This document shows positions 34,192 to 43,150 of a DNA stretch of 64,000 nucleotides, piece by piece; the first letter of the stretch is position 1; every line of letters starts with the position of its first letter. The notes beneath the pieces were generated by a model. The model saw nothing but the letters and a program-made list of their open reading frames with translations. It was not told the DNA's origin and did no database searches. Source of the DNA: Anaeromassilibacillus sp001305115 (lineage in GTDB: Bacteria; Bacillota; Clostridia; Oscillospirales; Acutalibacteraceae); assembly GCA_042854365.1 (NCBI GenBank), contig AP031437.1, positions 2,666,001 to 2,730,000 on the forward strand, given 5' to 3'. The position numbers and the translations under genes were made by a program.

Positions 34192-35367
34192 TTATAATTT
34201 CGAAATGGTTTCTTGCAAAATGGCGAGGCCCTTGTCAAGCTCTTCCCGTGATATGGTAAGCGGGGGTAGGAAACGCAGCAAATTTTGGGCGGTAAGTACC
34301 AACAGACCGTTTCCCACGCAGGCTGCAGCAACCTCCTTGGCATTGTCCGCCTTGAGCGTTGCCCCCAACATCATACCAATACCGCGGACCTCTGCAATCC
34401 CTTCCATCGCCGTCAACTTCTCCCGCAGATATGCGCCCTTTTCAGCAACTTGTTCCAAGAAGCCGGGCGCGGTAATCTTACGCAAAACCGCCAATGCGCC
34501 GGCACAAACCACCGGATTTCCTCCAAACGTGGAGCCGTGCATCCCTGCATCCATCACTTTTCCCAGACGCTCGGTACAAAGGCAGGCGCCGATCGGCAGC
34601 CCACCGCCGAGTCCCTTCGCACTGGTGATGACATCCGGCTGAATATCATAATGCTCGTAACAATAAAGCTTTCCTGTGCGCCCTACACCGGTCTGTACCT
34701 CATCGACCAGCAACAGCACATCACGCTCCTGGCAAAAAGCTGCCAGTTCCTGGACAAACGCCTTTTCTAACGGGCGTACGCCGCCCTCTCCTTGGATCAA
34801 TTCGATCATTACGCCACAGGTGTTTTCATCCACATGCGCCTTGATGCTCTCCATGTTTGGATCTGCGTAGGAAAACCCCTCTGTAAAAGGAGTAAAATAA
34901 TGATGGAAACCATCCTGTCCCGTAGCCGACAATGTTGTGACCGTTCGGCCGTGGAAAGAATGATGCAAAGTAACAATCCGGTTGCAGTCCTTTCCATGCG
35001 TTTGGGTGCCATATTTGCGTGCAAGCTTGATGGCACACTCGTTGGCCTCCGCACCGGAATTTCCAAAAAAGACCTTCGAAAAACCCGTTAATTGACAGAG
35101 TACCTCTGCCAACTGGGTCATCACAGGGCTGTAATACAGGTTGGAGATATGCTGGAGCGTTGCCGCCTGTCCACTGACCGCTTCCACCCAATCCGGGTCG
35201 CAATACCCCAACGCATTGACACCGATCCCCGCCCCAAAATCAATATAGGCCCTTCCTTCGGTATCCACCGCTGTCGCGCCTTTACCACTCACCAGCGCGG
35301 TCTGAAACCGCCCATAGGTGGGCATCAGGTACGACTGTTCCTGTTGTTTCACCTCTTCAAAATGCAT
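34192..35367 (-). CDS. argD: Acetylornithine aminotransferase
   Basis: A class III PLP aminotransferase that converts N-acetylglutamate semialdehyde to N-acetylornithine. Markers: DFGAGIGVNALGY, FFGNSGAEANECAIKLAR (PLP phosphate site), HHSFHGRT, VDEVQTGVGRTG (Asp to the pyridine N) and the Schiff-base Lys in TSAKGLGGGLPIGA; a late GSTFGGNPVVCA. 391 residues. AAGGG precedes the ATG. It lies between ogt-like and argF genes in the operon. Confidence 0.95.
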   Translation of the reverse strand: MHFEEVKQQEQSYLMPTYGRFQTALVSGKGATAVDTEGRAYIDFGAGIGVNALGYCDPDWVEAVSGQAATLQHISNLYYSPVMTQLAEVLCQLTGFSKVFFGNSGAEANECAIKLARKYGTQTHGKDCNRIVTLHHSFHGRTVTTLSATGQDGFHHYFTPFTEGFSYADPNMESIKAHVDENTCGVMIELIQGEGGVRPLEKAFVQELAAFCQERDVLLLVDEVQTGVGRTGKLYCYEHYDIQPDVITSAKGLGGGLPIGACLCTERLGKVMDAGMHGSTFGGNPVVCAGALAVLRKITAPGFLEQVAEKGAYLREKLTAMEGIAEVRGIGMMLGATLKADNAKEVAAACVGNGLLVLTAQNLLRFLPPLTISREELDKGLAILQETISKL

Positions 35368-35405
35368 ATCGAATCCCTTCTGTCCTGTAGGGCTACCATC
35401 CCACC

Positions 35406-35729
35406 CTAAAATTTCACACCATATGTTTTCATATCCACATACCCGTCTTCACTGACCTCTATGCCTTCTCCCTCCAGCAACCTGCGCTGTTCCTCAGGGC
35501 CGCCAAATGCAAACTCCGGCGCCAAGCGGCCCTCCCGGTTGACCACACGATGGCAGGGAACCGGCGTTTCTCCTCCAGTCACCCACGGATATGGATTGCG
35601 GTGCAACGCCCAACCGACCGCCCGGGCGCCTCTGGGGCTGCCGGCCAAAAAGGCCACCTGCCCATAAGAGATCACCTTGCCCTTCGGCACGCGCCGCACA
35701 ATATCATAAACTCGATCGTTAAAATTCAT
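35406..35729 (-). CDS. MGMT/alkyltransferase-like DNA repair protein inside the arginine operon
   Basis: 107 residues forming just the C-terminal domain of O6-alkylguanine-DNA alkyltransferase. The HTH and arginine finger are in VISYGQVAFLAGSPRGARAVGWALHRNP, and the alkyl acceptor Cys is in VPCHRVV, followed by GGPEEQRRLLEGEGIEV. The Cys is present, so this is a small MGMT or YbaZ/AGT-like protein and not a Cys-less ATL. The domain alone is about 60 residues shorter than Ada/Ogt. AAGGA with a good gap sets the ATG at 35729; a TTG upstream overlaps argB. It has no obvious link to arginine synthesis; it shares the operon by its tight spacing to argB and argD. Confidence 0.88.
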   Translation of the reverse strand: MNFNDRVYDIVRRVPKGKVISYGQVAFLAGSPRGARAVGWALHRNPYPWVTGGETPVPCHRVVNREGRLAPEFAFGGPEEQRRLLEGEGIEVSEDGYVDMKTYGVKF

Positions 35730-35749
35730 TGCGGTTCCTTCAAATATTT

Positions 35750-36610
35750 TCAATACAACATCGTTCCGATGCCTTCATCGGAAAACAGCTCAATCAGAAT
35801 CGAATGTGGAATACGTCCATCCAAGATATGCGCACGATTCACGCCGCGCCGGACTGCCTCCACACAGCAATCAATTTTCGGGATCATCCCCCCGCTGATG
35901 ATGCCTTGGTTTTTGAGGCTGGGTACCTCGCTTACATTGATAACCGGGATCAACGTATTTTCATCGTCCTTATCACGCAGTAAGCCGCGTATATCCGTCA
36001 TCAAAATCAATTTGATCGCATCCAACTTTGCCGCAATGCGGGCCGCTGCTACATCGGCGTTTATGTTGAACACTTCCCCGTTCGCGCCGCCCGCCACCGT
36101 GGATATGATCGGTACATAGCCATTGCGCGCAGCGTCCATAATGATGCCTGTGTTTACGTCCACAATCCGCCCCACATACCCGAGATCCCCCTCGTTGGAG
36201 CGCAACTTCTCCGCCGTCAACATACCGCCGTCCAATCCACACAGCCCAACTGCCCGGCCACCGTGGTGCTCCAAAAGCTGCACCAAATCTTTGTTGACCT
36301 TTCCAGCGAGGACCATCTGCACAATGTCGATCGTCTCCTCATCCGTGACGCGCATCCCGCCGACAAATTGACTTTCCTTGCCGATTTTTTTCAGCATGGA
36401 ACTGATCTCCGGCCCGCCGCCGTGCACCAACACCACATTGATGCCCACGAGCTGCATCAAAACGATGTCGCTCATCACGGCGTCCTTCAAGTCGTCGTTT
36501 ATCATCGCGTTCCCACCATATTTGACGACCACGGTCTTTCCCGCGTATTTTTGGATATAAGGCAATGCCTGCACGAGCACCTTTGCCCGCTCGGCGGTCG
36601 ATATTCTCAT
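35750..36610 (-). CDS. argB: Acetylglutamate kinase
   Basis: Phosphorylates N-acetylglutamate with ATP, the second step of arginine synthesis. Key features: VVVKYGGNAM (ATP site Lys), VLVHGGGPEIS (Gly-rich loop), GGMRVTDEETIDIVQMVLAGKVNKDLV (NAG and dimer contacts), NINADVAAARIAAKL and ILMTDIRGLL. The frame is open for fifteen codons upstream, but GGAGGAGA places the start at ATG 36610. Length 286 residues fits. The N-terminal RISTAERAKVLVQALPYIQKY resembles the helix that in some kinases mediates hexamer formation and arginine feedback inhibition. Confidence 0.95.
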   Translation of the reverse strand: MRISTAERAKVLVQALPYIQKYAGKTVVVKYGGNAMINDDLKDAVMSDIVLMQLVGINVVLVHGGGPEISSMLKKIGKESQFVGGMRVTDEETIDIVQMVLAGKVNKDLVQLLEHHGGRAVGLCGLDGGMLTAEKLRSNEGDLGYVGRIVDVNTGIIMDAARNGYVPIISTVAGGANGEVFNINADVAAARIAAKLDAIKLILMTDIRGLLRDKDDENTLIPVINVSEVPSLKNQGIISGGMIPKIDCCVEAVRRGVNRAHILDGRIPHSILIELFSDEGIGTMLY

Positions 36611-36697
36611 AGTCGATGTCTCCTCCATACTGGTATGCATCCGGTTAAAAACCATGCAATACCGGGGTTCTGTCTGACCTAGTTTTCCTCCTCAGGG

Positions 36698-37918
36698 TCA
36701 GGTGCGGTAATCTCCGTTGATCTTCACGTAATCATACGTCAGATCACAGCCAAAAGCCGAAGCGCCTGCATCTCCGTCGTGCAGCGTAACAAGGATGTCA
36801 ATTTCATCCTCGCTCAGGACCTTCTTTGCCATCTCCTCGTCAAAGGGAATGCCCGCGCCATTTACGCATACATCGATTCTCCCCGCCTTGGAAGCAAAAC
36901 CGACGTCCACCCGGTGAATGTCCACCGGCGCGCCGGAATAGCCGATAGCGCAGAGAACACGCCCCCAATTGGCATCCGCACCAAACATGGCCGCCTTCAA
37001 CAGACTGGAACAGATCACGCCCTTGGCCACTGTACGTGCATCTGCATCCGAAGCGGCGCCAGTCACATTGCAGACCAGGAGCTTCGTTGCGCCTTCGCCG
37101 TCCTTTGCCACCATGCGCGCTAAACGGACGCACATCTCGCGCAATGTCTCTGTAAAGACTGCAAACGCTTCCGTATCCTCTTCAATCGGGTCGTTCCCCG
37201 CCAGGCCATTGGCCAAAATCGCTGTCATGTCATTGGTCGAGGTATCCCCATCAATACTGACCATGTTGAAACTATCCTTCACCGCCAAACGCAGTGCCTG
37301 ATCCAAAACGGCCGGAGCGATGTTTGCGTCCGTCGTCAGGAAGCACAGCATGGTCGCCATATTGGGATGAATCATACCGGACCCTTTCGCAATCCCGCCC
37401 ATACGGATTTTCTTACCATGGATGACAACCTCTGCCGCCACCTCTTTGACCACCGTATCCGTCGTCATAATTGCCTTGGCCGCTGCTGCGGAGCCATCCT
37501 CCGAGAGCATTTCTGCCAGCTTTGGCGCGGCTTCCAAGATCGGTTCGATCGGCAGCACTTGGCCGATCACGCCCGTGGATGCGACCACCACATCCTCGGG
37601 CTGTAAATGCAACGCCTTTGCAGCAGCCTCACACATCATCTGCGCCTTCTGCTCGCCGTCCGCATTGCAGGTATTGGCGTTTCCGGAGTTGCAGATCACC
37701 GCCTGGGCGATGCCGTCCGCAATGTTGCGGCGCGTCACTTGAATCGGCGCCCCTTTGACCAGATTCTGCGTGTATACTGCAGCAGCAGCACATGGAACCT
37801 TGGAATAGATCAACGCCAGATCGGGCTTACTTTTATTTTTACGGATTCCACAGTACATGCCGGATGCCAGGAACCCCTGTGCGGCGGTCACACCGCCTTC
37901 AATGGAAATCGCTTGCAT
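36698..37918 (-). CDS. argJ: Bifunctional ornithine acetyltransferase / N-acetylglutamate synthase
   Basis: ArgJ recycles the acetyl group from N-acetylornithine to glutamate and in bifunctional forms also uses acetyl-CoA. It is an Ntn-type autoproteolytic enzyme: the cleavage site is the Ala-Thr in GMIHPNMATMLCFLTTDA (Thr becomes the nucleophile). Other markers: GYCGIRK-like start (ASGMYCGIRKNKSKPDLALI), ICNSGNANTCN and a C-terminal FGCDLTYDYVKING. 406 residues. Its presence, with no argE or argA nearby, implies the cyclic acetyl pathway. AGGAG precedes the ATG. Confidence 0.95.
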   Translation of the reverse strand: MQAISIEGGVTAAQGFLASGMYCGIRKNKSKPDLALIYSKVPCAAAAVYTQNLVKGAPIQVTRRNIADGIAQAVICNSGNANTCNADGEQKAQMMCEAAAKALHLQPEDVVVASTGVIGQVLPIEPILEAAPKLAEMLSEDGSAAAAKAIMTTDTVVKEVAAEVVIHGKKIRMGGIAKGSGMIHPNMATMLCFLTTDANIAPAVLDQALRLAVKDSFNMVSIDGDTSTNDMTAILANGLAGNDPIEEDTEAFAVFTETLREMCVRLARMVAKDGEGATKLLVCNVTGAASDADARTVAKGVICSSLLKAAMFGADANWGRVLCAIGYSGAPVDIHRVDVGFASKAGRIDVCVNGAGIPFDEEMAKKVLSEDEIDILVTLHDGDAGASAFGCDLTYDYVKINGDYRT

Positions 37919-37951
37919 GATTCATTCGCTCCTAAAAATGGATTGCCGCCC

Positions 37952-38992
37952 TTAAAATGCCGGCGGTATCAGCATCAGGCCGCTGGTTTCATCCAGTCCA
38001 AACGCCAGATTCATATTCTGGATAGCCTGTCCCGCAGCGCCCTTCACCATATTATCGATGGCTGAAATGGCAATAAAGGTGTTGGTACGCTGATCCAAGT
38101 GCAGGGAGATGTCGCAGTAATTGGAATAGCGCACATTTTTAATATCTGCCACACGCCCCTCGGGCAACAAACGGATAAATGTTTCCCCGCTGTATTGTTC
38201 CTCGTACGCCTCCCGGATCTCTTTTAAAGAACTCTCCGTTTGAAGCTTTGCATAACAGGTGGCCAGGATTCCACGGTTGACGGGGAGCAAGTGCGGCACA
38301 AACGTCAACTTGACCGGCGTCCCGCCCGCCACATGGGATAGGCTCTGCTCCATCTCCGGCGTATGCCGGTGTGCCGCCACCTTATAAGCGGAGAAGCCCT
38401 CGTTCAGCTCTGGATAATGCGTATTCTGGGTCAACTTACGCCCGGCGCCCGTAACGCCGGATTTACAATCCGCAAGGATTCCCTCCGTAGAAATGTACCC
38501 TTTGCGCAGAGCCGGCGCCAGCGCCAACGGAACCGCCGTCGTATAACAACCGGGATTTGCGATAATCTTTTTCCCTCGGATTTGGTCGCGAAAGAGTTCT
38601 GGCAGTGCATACACTGCCTGTTCGTGCAATTCCGGGTAGAGATAATCCCCCCCATACCACTCTTTATAGTCCTTTTCGTTTTCCAGGCGAAAATCCGCCC
38701 CCAGATCGATAAAGACCTTTCCCGAATCATAACATACTTTTGCCAATTCCTGAGAAAGTCCGTGCGGAAGCGCGGCAAAGACCACATCGCTCTTCTCTAC
38801 GACTTCCTCCTGCGTACCACATACCTGATCGCAAATATAGTAATACGCCGGATAAATTTCACTGAGCGCCTGCCCCGTAAAACTCACAGAGCTAATCGCC
38901 GCCAGCTCTGCCTGCGGGTGCCCGGTCAATAGCCGGACCAGTTCCGCACCGGCATAGCCGGTTGCCCCCACAACGCCTGCTTTGATCCTCAT
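37952..38992 (-). CDS. argC: N-acetyl-gamma-glutamyl-phosphate reductase
   Basis: NADPH-dependent reduction of the acyl phosphate made by ArgB. The Rossmann motif GVVGATGYAGAELVRLL starts the protein, and the catalytic Cys lies in IANPGCYTTAVPLAL (near residue 150). The His-containing VAAHRHTPEMEQSL and the C-terminal GAAGQAIQNMNLAFG are typical. AGAAGG with a six-base gap selects ATG at 38992 over a GTG three codons upstream. 346 residues. Confidence 0.95.
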   Translation of the reverse strand: MRIKAGVVGATGYAGAELVRLLTGHPQAELAAISSVSFTGQALSEIYPAYYYICDQVCGTQEEVVEKSDVVFAALPHGLSQELAKVCYDSGKVFIDLGADFRLENEKDYKEWYGGDYLYPELHEQAVYALPELFRDQIRGKKIIANPGCYTTAVPLALAPALRKGYISTEGILADCKSGVTGAGRKLTQNTHYPELNEGFSAYKVAAHRHTPEMEQSLSHVAGGTPVKLTFVPHLLPVNRGILATCYAKLQTESSLKEIREAYEEQYSGETFIRLLPEGRVADIKNVRYSNYCDISLHLDQRTNTFIAISAIDNMVKGAAGQAIQNMNLAFGLDETSGLMLIPPAF

Positions 38993-39027
38993 TGTTGTCA
39001 CCTTCTATTGAATGTCCAAAACGGACC

Positions 39028-39291
39028 TTACTTTTTTTCTTTACCGGCACCGGTTTCCTCCTTTGGTTTTGAAGGAACGCCGCCTTTTTTTACAAACCGG
39101 GCCATGCGGATCTTATAGACCGCTTCGTCTATGATCACACCCACACAGAGGCCTCCCACCGGCCCCATCACATATTGCTGTATGTATGCGCCCACAACAA
39201 ACCCCAAGAAAATGCAGACGATCATCCAGAAATAACCCTTTTTCGGTTCGACCGGCTGTAAGCGCTTGGCTGCTTTCTCCACTTTGCTCAC
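39028..39291 (-). CDS. Small two-helix membrane protein in the arginine operon
   Basis: 87 residues: a basic start, two hydrophobic segments (YFWMIVCIFLGFVVGAYI and GPVGGLCVGVII) and a Lys-rich tail ending GAGKEKK. The start is a GTG that overlaps the argH stop (GTGA), with GGAGGGGG eight bases upstream, so it is coupled to argH. I do not recognise the family. Similar small hydrophobic proteins occur in many operons as passengers; an amino-acid transport or enzyme-tethering role would be speculation. Confidence 0.75.
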   Translation of the reverse strand: MSKVEKAAKRLQPVEPKKGYFWMIVCIFLGFVVGAYIQQYVMGPVGGLCVGVIIDEAVYKIRMARFVKKGGVPSKPKEETGAGKEKK

Positions 39292-40697
39292 ACTGTTTCG
39301 CCCCCTCCATCATAGGGCCATACCGCCTTCTGCATCAGGGCTAACACCCTCTGGGCCTCTCTTTCCACATTCTCCGGCGCCGGTCCACCCGGCACTTTAC
39401 GGCCATTCACACAGGTGTCCAGGGAGATCGCCTGGTAAACATCCTCTCCAAATCGTTCGTGGAACTGCTGGTAGTCCTCCAAGGGCAGGGTCTCCAAGGT
39501 CAAGTCGCAATCGATACAGTGCGCCACAATCGCACCGGTCGCCTTGTAGGCATCGCGGAACGGCAGTCCCTTGCCCACCAAATAGTCCGCGCAATCGGTT
39601 GCGTTGATAAATCCTTTCGCCGCTGCCTTGCGCATATTTTCGGGAAGCACCTTCATTGTATCCACCATCGGTACAAAAGCCGTCAGGCACATATGCAAGG
39701 TATCGACTGCATCAAATATAGCCTCCTTATCCTCCTGCATATCCTTATTGTATGCCAAAGGCAAACTCTTCATCATGCTCAACAACGTGGTCAGATCGCC
39801 GATGGCGCGCCCCGCCTTCCCGCGGACCAACTCCGCAATATCCGGATTCTTTTTCTGAGGCATGATGCTGGACCCAGTGGAAAAAGCGTCATCCAGCTCA
39901 ATAAACTTAAATTCCCAAGAACACCACAGAATAATCTCCTCCGAAAAGCGGGAGAGGTGTACCATTGCAATGGCGATGGCCGCCGCAATCTCCATGCAGA
40001 AATCGCGGTCAGACACGCCGTCGAGACTGTTGTGAGAATAGCCGTCGAATCCGAGCAGACGCGCACTCATCGCACGATCGAGTGGATAAGTGGTGCCAGC
40101 CAACGCGCCCGAGCCGAGAGGGCAGACGTTCATCCGCTGGACTGCATCCTTAAGCCGCCCCAGGTCGCGCTGGAACATCTCCACGTATGCCATCAGATGA
40201 TGCCCAAAGGTGATGGGCTGTGCACGCTGCAAATGGGTATACCCTGGCATCACTGCCCCTTTATATTGCAATGCCTTATTACACAATACTTCGATCAATT
40301 CCTTCATATGTGCATAGAGCACCCCACACTGTTTGCGCAAATAGAGCCGGTCGTCCAGCGCCACCTGGTCGTTCCGGCTGCGGGCAGTGTGCAGCCGCTT
40401 CCCGGCGTCCCCCAACCGCGCCGTCAGTTCCGCTTCCACAAAGGTGTGGATGTCCTCTGCCTCCGGATCGATCTCCAACGTTCCAGATTCCAGATCCGCC
40501 AAGATCCCCTCAAGGCCCGCACAAATCCGCTCCGATTCCTTCTGGTCAATGACGCCGCACGCCCCCAACATGGTTGCATGGGCAATGCTTCCTTCGATGT
40601 CTTCCTTTGCCATACGGCTGTCAAAGCGAATGGAAGAGTTAAAGTCGTTTGTTTTTTTATCGAGTTCCTTGTGGAACCGTCCTGTCCAAAGTTTCAT
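39288..40697 (-). CDS. argH: Argininosuccinate lyase
   Basis: Splits argininosuccinate to arginine and fumarate. Fumarase/aspartase superfamily signatures: KLWTGRFHKELD at the start, TARSRNDQVALD, GYTHLQRAQPITFGHH, and the mobile catalytic loop GSSIMPQKKNPD with its Ser (residue about 280). 469 residues is standard. GGGAG with an eight-base gap gives ATG at 40697 rather than the upstream start. It follows argG after a gap of about 250 bases that contains an uncoupled hairpin. Confidence 0.96.
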   Translation of the reverse strand: MKLWTGRFHKELDKKTNDFNSSIRFDSRMAKEDIEGSIAHATMLGACGVIDQKESERICAGLEGILADLESGTLEIDPEAEDIHTFVEAELTARLGDAGKRLHTARSRNDQVALDDRLYLRKQCGVLYAHMKELIEVLCNKALQYKGAVMPGYTHLQRAQPITFGHHLMAYVEMFQRDLGRLKDAVQRMNVCPLGSGALAGTTYPLDRAMSARLLGFDGYSHNSLDGVSDRDFCMEIAAAIAIAMVHLSRFSEEIILWCSWEFKFIELDDAFSTGSSIMPQKKNPDIAELVRGKAGRAIGDLTTLLSMMKSLPLAYNKDMQEDKEAIFDAVDTLHMCLTAFVPMVDTMKVLPENMRKAAAKGFINATDCADYLVGKGLPFRDAYKATGAIVAHCIDCDLTLETLPLEDYQQFHERFGEDVYQAISLDTCVNGRKVPGGPAPENVEREAQRVLALMQKAVWPYDGGGETV

Positions 40698-40862
40698 ATT
40701 CTGCACTCCCAACTAATTGATGGGCGCATCGCGCCACAGTATATTCTATTATAGCACGCCCGATCCCGACAGAACAGCCGCTCCCCCGCCAAACCGGCCA
40801 TGTCAACCGCCGCCCTCTGACGCTTTGAAACGGAACACATCGAAATCCGCATCAAATGTAGG

Positions 40863-40899
40863 AGGCCAGAATTTCTGTCCCATTTTCTGGCAGAAATTC
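40863..40899 (-). other. Stem-loop between argG and argH
   Basis: A 12-bp perfect inverted repeat (CCAGAATTTCTG / CAGAAATTCTGG) with a 13-base loop lies in the 250-base gap between argG and argH. No T-run follows on either strand, so it is more likely an mRNA processing or stability element than a terminator. Confidence 0.4.
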
Positions 40900-40947
40900 T
40901 GGCGCTCTCTTCTGAATTCTACGCGACGAATCGCTAAAATCCGCCGC

Positions 40948-42198
40948 TTATTTTTCCACAGGCCAGTTTTTCTTCGCCATGGCGCGCACTTTGATCGGCA
41001 GCCCGAACAAATTGATGAATCCTGCGGAATCGGCCTGATCGTAAACCTCGTCCTCATCAAAGGTTGCCATATCCGAATTGTACAGGCTGTATGGAGAGGT
41101 TACGCCTGCGTCGATAATGTTGCCCTTGTAGAGCTTGAGCTTTACTTCACCAGTCACGGTTTGCTGGGTGCTGTCTACAAAAGCGGAGAGCGCTTCCCGC
41201 AATGGGGTGAACCACTCGCCATCATACACCAGCTCTGCAAACTTATTGGCGACGCTCTGCTTGTAATGATAGGTCGCCTTATCCAGGCAGATTTCTTCCA
41301 ACTTATTGTGCGCATGATACAGGATTGCTCCGCCGGGGGTTTCATACACACCGCGGGACTTCATGCCCACAAGACGGTTTTCTACGATGTCTGCGATGCC
41401 GATGCCGTTCGCACCGCCTACCTCATTGAGCTTTGCAACAAGGTCAACCGCACAGAGCTTCTGGCCATCGAGTGCGACCGGGATACCCTTTTCAAAGGTC
41501 AGAGTGATGTACGTCGGCTTGTCGGGCGCTTGTTCCGGGGAAACCCCCAGCTCCAAGAACCCTTCCTTATTGTACTGCGGCTCATTTGCCGGGTCCTCGA
41601 GATCGAGGCCCTCATGGGAAAGATGCCACAGATTTTTATCCTTCGAATAATTGGTCTCACGGGTGATCTTCAGCGGGATATTATGCGCTTCCGCATATTC
41701 GATCTCATCCTCGCGGGACTTCAAATCCCAAATTCTCCACGGCGCAATGATCTTCATCTCCGGCGCAAATGCCTTAATCGCCAGTTCAAAACGCACCTGG
41801 TCATTGCCTTTGCCCGTACAGCCATGACAAATGGCATCTGCGCCCTCTGCCTGTGCAATCTCCACAAGGCGTTTGGCAATGATGGGACGCGCAAAGGAAG
41901 TCCCCAGAAGATATTTATTTTCATACACCGCTCCCGCCTTGACTGTCGGGAAGATATAGTCTTCGACAAACTGTTTTTTCAAGTCTGCAATATACAACTT
42001 GGAAGCCCCGGTCTTCTTGGCTTTTTCCTCCAATCCTTCCAACTCACTGCCCTGGCCCACGTCGGCAGAAACAGCAATTACCTCGCAGTTATTGTAGTTT
42101 TCCTTCAACCACGGGATGATGATCGAAGTATCCAAGCCGCCGGAATACGCCAGAACGACCTTTTTAATATTGGTATTATCTATCGCTTGCTTTGCCAT
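40948..42198 (-). CDS. argG: Argininosuccinate synthase
   Basis: Condenses citrulline and aspartate at the cost of ATP. The N-type ATP pyrophosphatase P-loop VVLAYSGGLDTSIIIPWL is near the N-terminus. GCTGKGNDQVRFE, SFARPII, the NLWHLSHEG segment and the C-terminal MATFDEDEVYDQADSAGFINLFGLP follow. GGGGG eight bases ahead of the ATG sets the start at 42198; two upstream ATGs are poorly spaced. It is the first gene of the operon and carries the promoter and putative ArgR site. Confidence 0.96.
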   Translation of the reverse strand: MAKQAIDNTNIKKVVLAYSGGLDTSIIIPWLKENYNNCEVIAVSADVGQGSELEGLEEKAKKTGASKLYIADLKKQFVEDYIFPTVKAGAVYENKYLLGTSFARPIIAKRLVEIAQAEGADAICHGCTGKGNDQVRFELAIKAFAPEMKIIAPWRIWDLKSREDEIEYAEAHNIPLKITRETNYSKDKNLWHLSHEGLDLEDPANEPQYNKEGFLELGVSPEQAPDKPTYITLTFEKGIPVALDGQKLCAVDLVAKLNEVGGANGIGIADIVENRLVGMKSRGVYETPGGAILYHAHNKLEEICLDKATYHYKQSVANKFAELVYDGEWFTPLREALSAFVDSTQQTVTGEVKLKLYKGNIIDAGVTSPYSLYNSDMATFDEDEVYDQADSAGFINLFGLPIKVRAMAKKNWPVEK

Positions 42199-42229
42199 TT
42201 TCATAGCCCCCATTTCTTCGTTGTGTTTT

Positions 42230-42257
42230 ATTATACACCGTTTATGCAAAAAATCAA
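42230..42257 (-). promoter_or_regulatory. Promoter of the arginine operon
   Basis: On the minus strand TTGATT (complement of 42252-42257), 16 bases, then a perfect TATAAT (complement of 42230-42235). The argG start is about 30 bases downstream of the -10. Confidence 0.65.
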
Positions 42258-42265
42258 GCGTTTAA

Positions 42266-42279
42266 TGTATAAATATTCA
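42266..42279. promoter_or_regulatory. Candidate ARG box (ArgR/AhrC operator)
   Basis: TGTATAAATATTCA agrees with the ARG-box core TGAATWWWWATTCA at 13 of 14 positions and lies nine bases upstream of the -35. A possible half-site, TTGCATAAA, overlaps the spacer on the minus strand. Arginine-dependent repression by an ArgR homologue encoded elsewhere is the expected function. Confidence 0.6.
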
Positions 42280-42368
42280 CGTTATCTGTATTTCATAAAT
42301 TCCAATTACCAAGCTTTCATTCTCTTGTGAAAGTGCACAAGGTCGTCGCCGGATTCCAATTTATCTTC

Positions 42369-42980
42369 CTATACAGAAATAGAGAAAGCCGGAGGCCCCT
42401 CTGTAATCTCTGGAACGGGTTCCAGTTCATCCGTCCCTTCGTTAAAACAATCGGGTCTATCCACAGCCCATCGCACTTCTCCTGCTTCTGCACCGTCGCA
42501 AACCAATAGAAGGCGATTTCTTCCTTTGGGAAGTGTCCAATCCACTTCGTCCCGTGCGTCTTCTGCATCCACTTCAGCCAATGGAAATACAGAACCCTCC
42601 TCCGACACGAAAACGAGTTTCATGCGCCCTTTTTGTAACTTTAATTCATAGGTGATGCGGCACAATTCTTCATCTTCTGTATTCACAACAAAACATTGTT
42701 GTTTTCCATGGAACTTTGCAAAACGAATCTCCACCGCACTTTTCTTGGAATCGGAACAATTTTGTACCATGAACTCCTCAGCGTAGAGATTTTCCGACTC
42801 ATCTGCAATCTTTTCGTCGTCATCATACACGCCTTTTCCGGCATCGCCACTCTGATACAAACCGGCATACGAGCCGGAAAAGCCCCGAGGCAGATCCGAA
42901 AATCCGCCGGTAAGCGGCACAAGTCCGCATCCTGTACACAAAATACACAGCAATAGGGCGGCAGCGATCCATCGTTTCAT
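42369..42980 (-). CDS. Putative lipoprotein of unknown function
   Basis: About 203 residues with a lipoprotein signal (WIAAALLLCILCTGC; lipid Cys near residue 18), a short Gly-rich linker, then an acidic, beta-rich domain (EEFMVQNCSDSKKSAVEIRF, CRITYELKLQKGRMKLVFVS, EDARDEVDWTLPKGRNRLLL). The last domain looks like a small lipocalin-like or carrier fold, but I cannot assign a family. The frame opens at a TTG; ATG two codons later has AAAGGAAG upstream. Not linked to its neighbours by spacing. Confidence 0.75.
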   Translation of the reverse strand: MKRWIAAALLLCILCTGCGLVPLTGGFSDLPRGFSGSYAGLYQSGDAGKGVYDDDEKIADESENLYAEEFMVQNCSDSKKSAVEIRFAKFHGKQQCFVVNTEDEELCRITYELKLQKGRMKLVFVSEEGSVFPLAEVDAEDARDEVDWTLPKGRNRLLLVCDGAEAGEVRWAVDRPDCFNEGTDELEPVPEITEGPPAFSISV

Positions 42981-43106
42981 CCTCAAACACTTCCTTTCTG
43001 GCCTATTATAGCACTATTTTCCCGAAAAGCAATTGTACGAACCACTCGGTTTTCCTCTGGAAAGGGCATTTCCTTCCACAATTCGCCGCCTGCCTCTTGC
43101 ATGTTA

Positions 43107-43115
43107 TGGTATAAT
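43107..43115 (+). promoter_or_regulatory. Extended -10 promoter of the flavin reductase gene
   Basis: TGG-TATAAT at 43107-43115, 35 bases ahead of the start codon. A -35 box is not evident, as usual for extended -10 promoters. Confidence 0.55.
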
Positions 43116-43150
43116 AAGGATAATTTGAAAATGATGTGGAGGCGTTTACA

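Noticed and set aside
39459..40754. 431-codon plus-strand frame opposite argH
   Set aside because: It is antisense to an unmistakable argininosuccinate lyase; the long open frame follows from codon bias.
40717..42330. 537-codon plus-strand frame opposite argG
   Set aside because: It lies antisense to argG and starts without a ribosome binding site; the protein has no recognisable motif.
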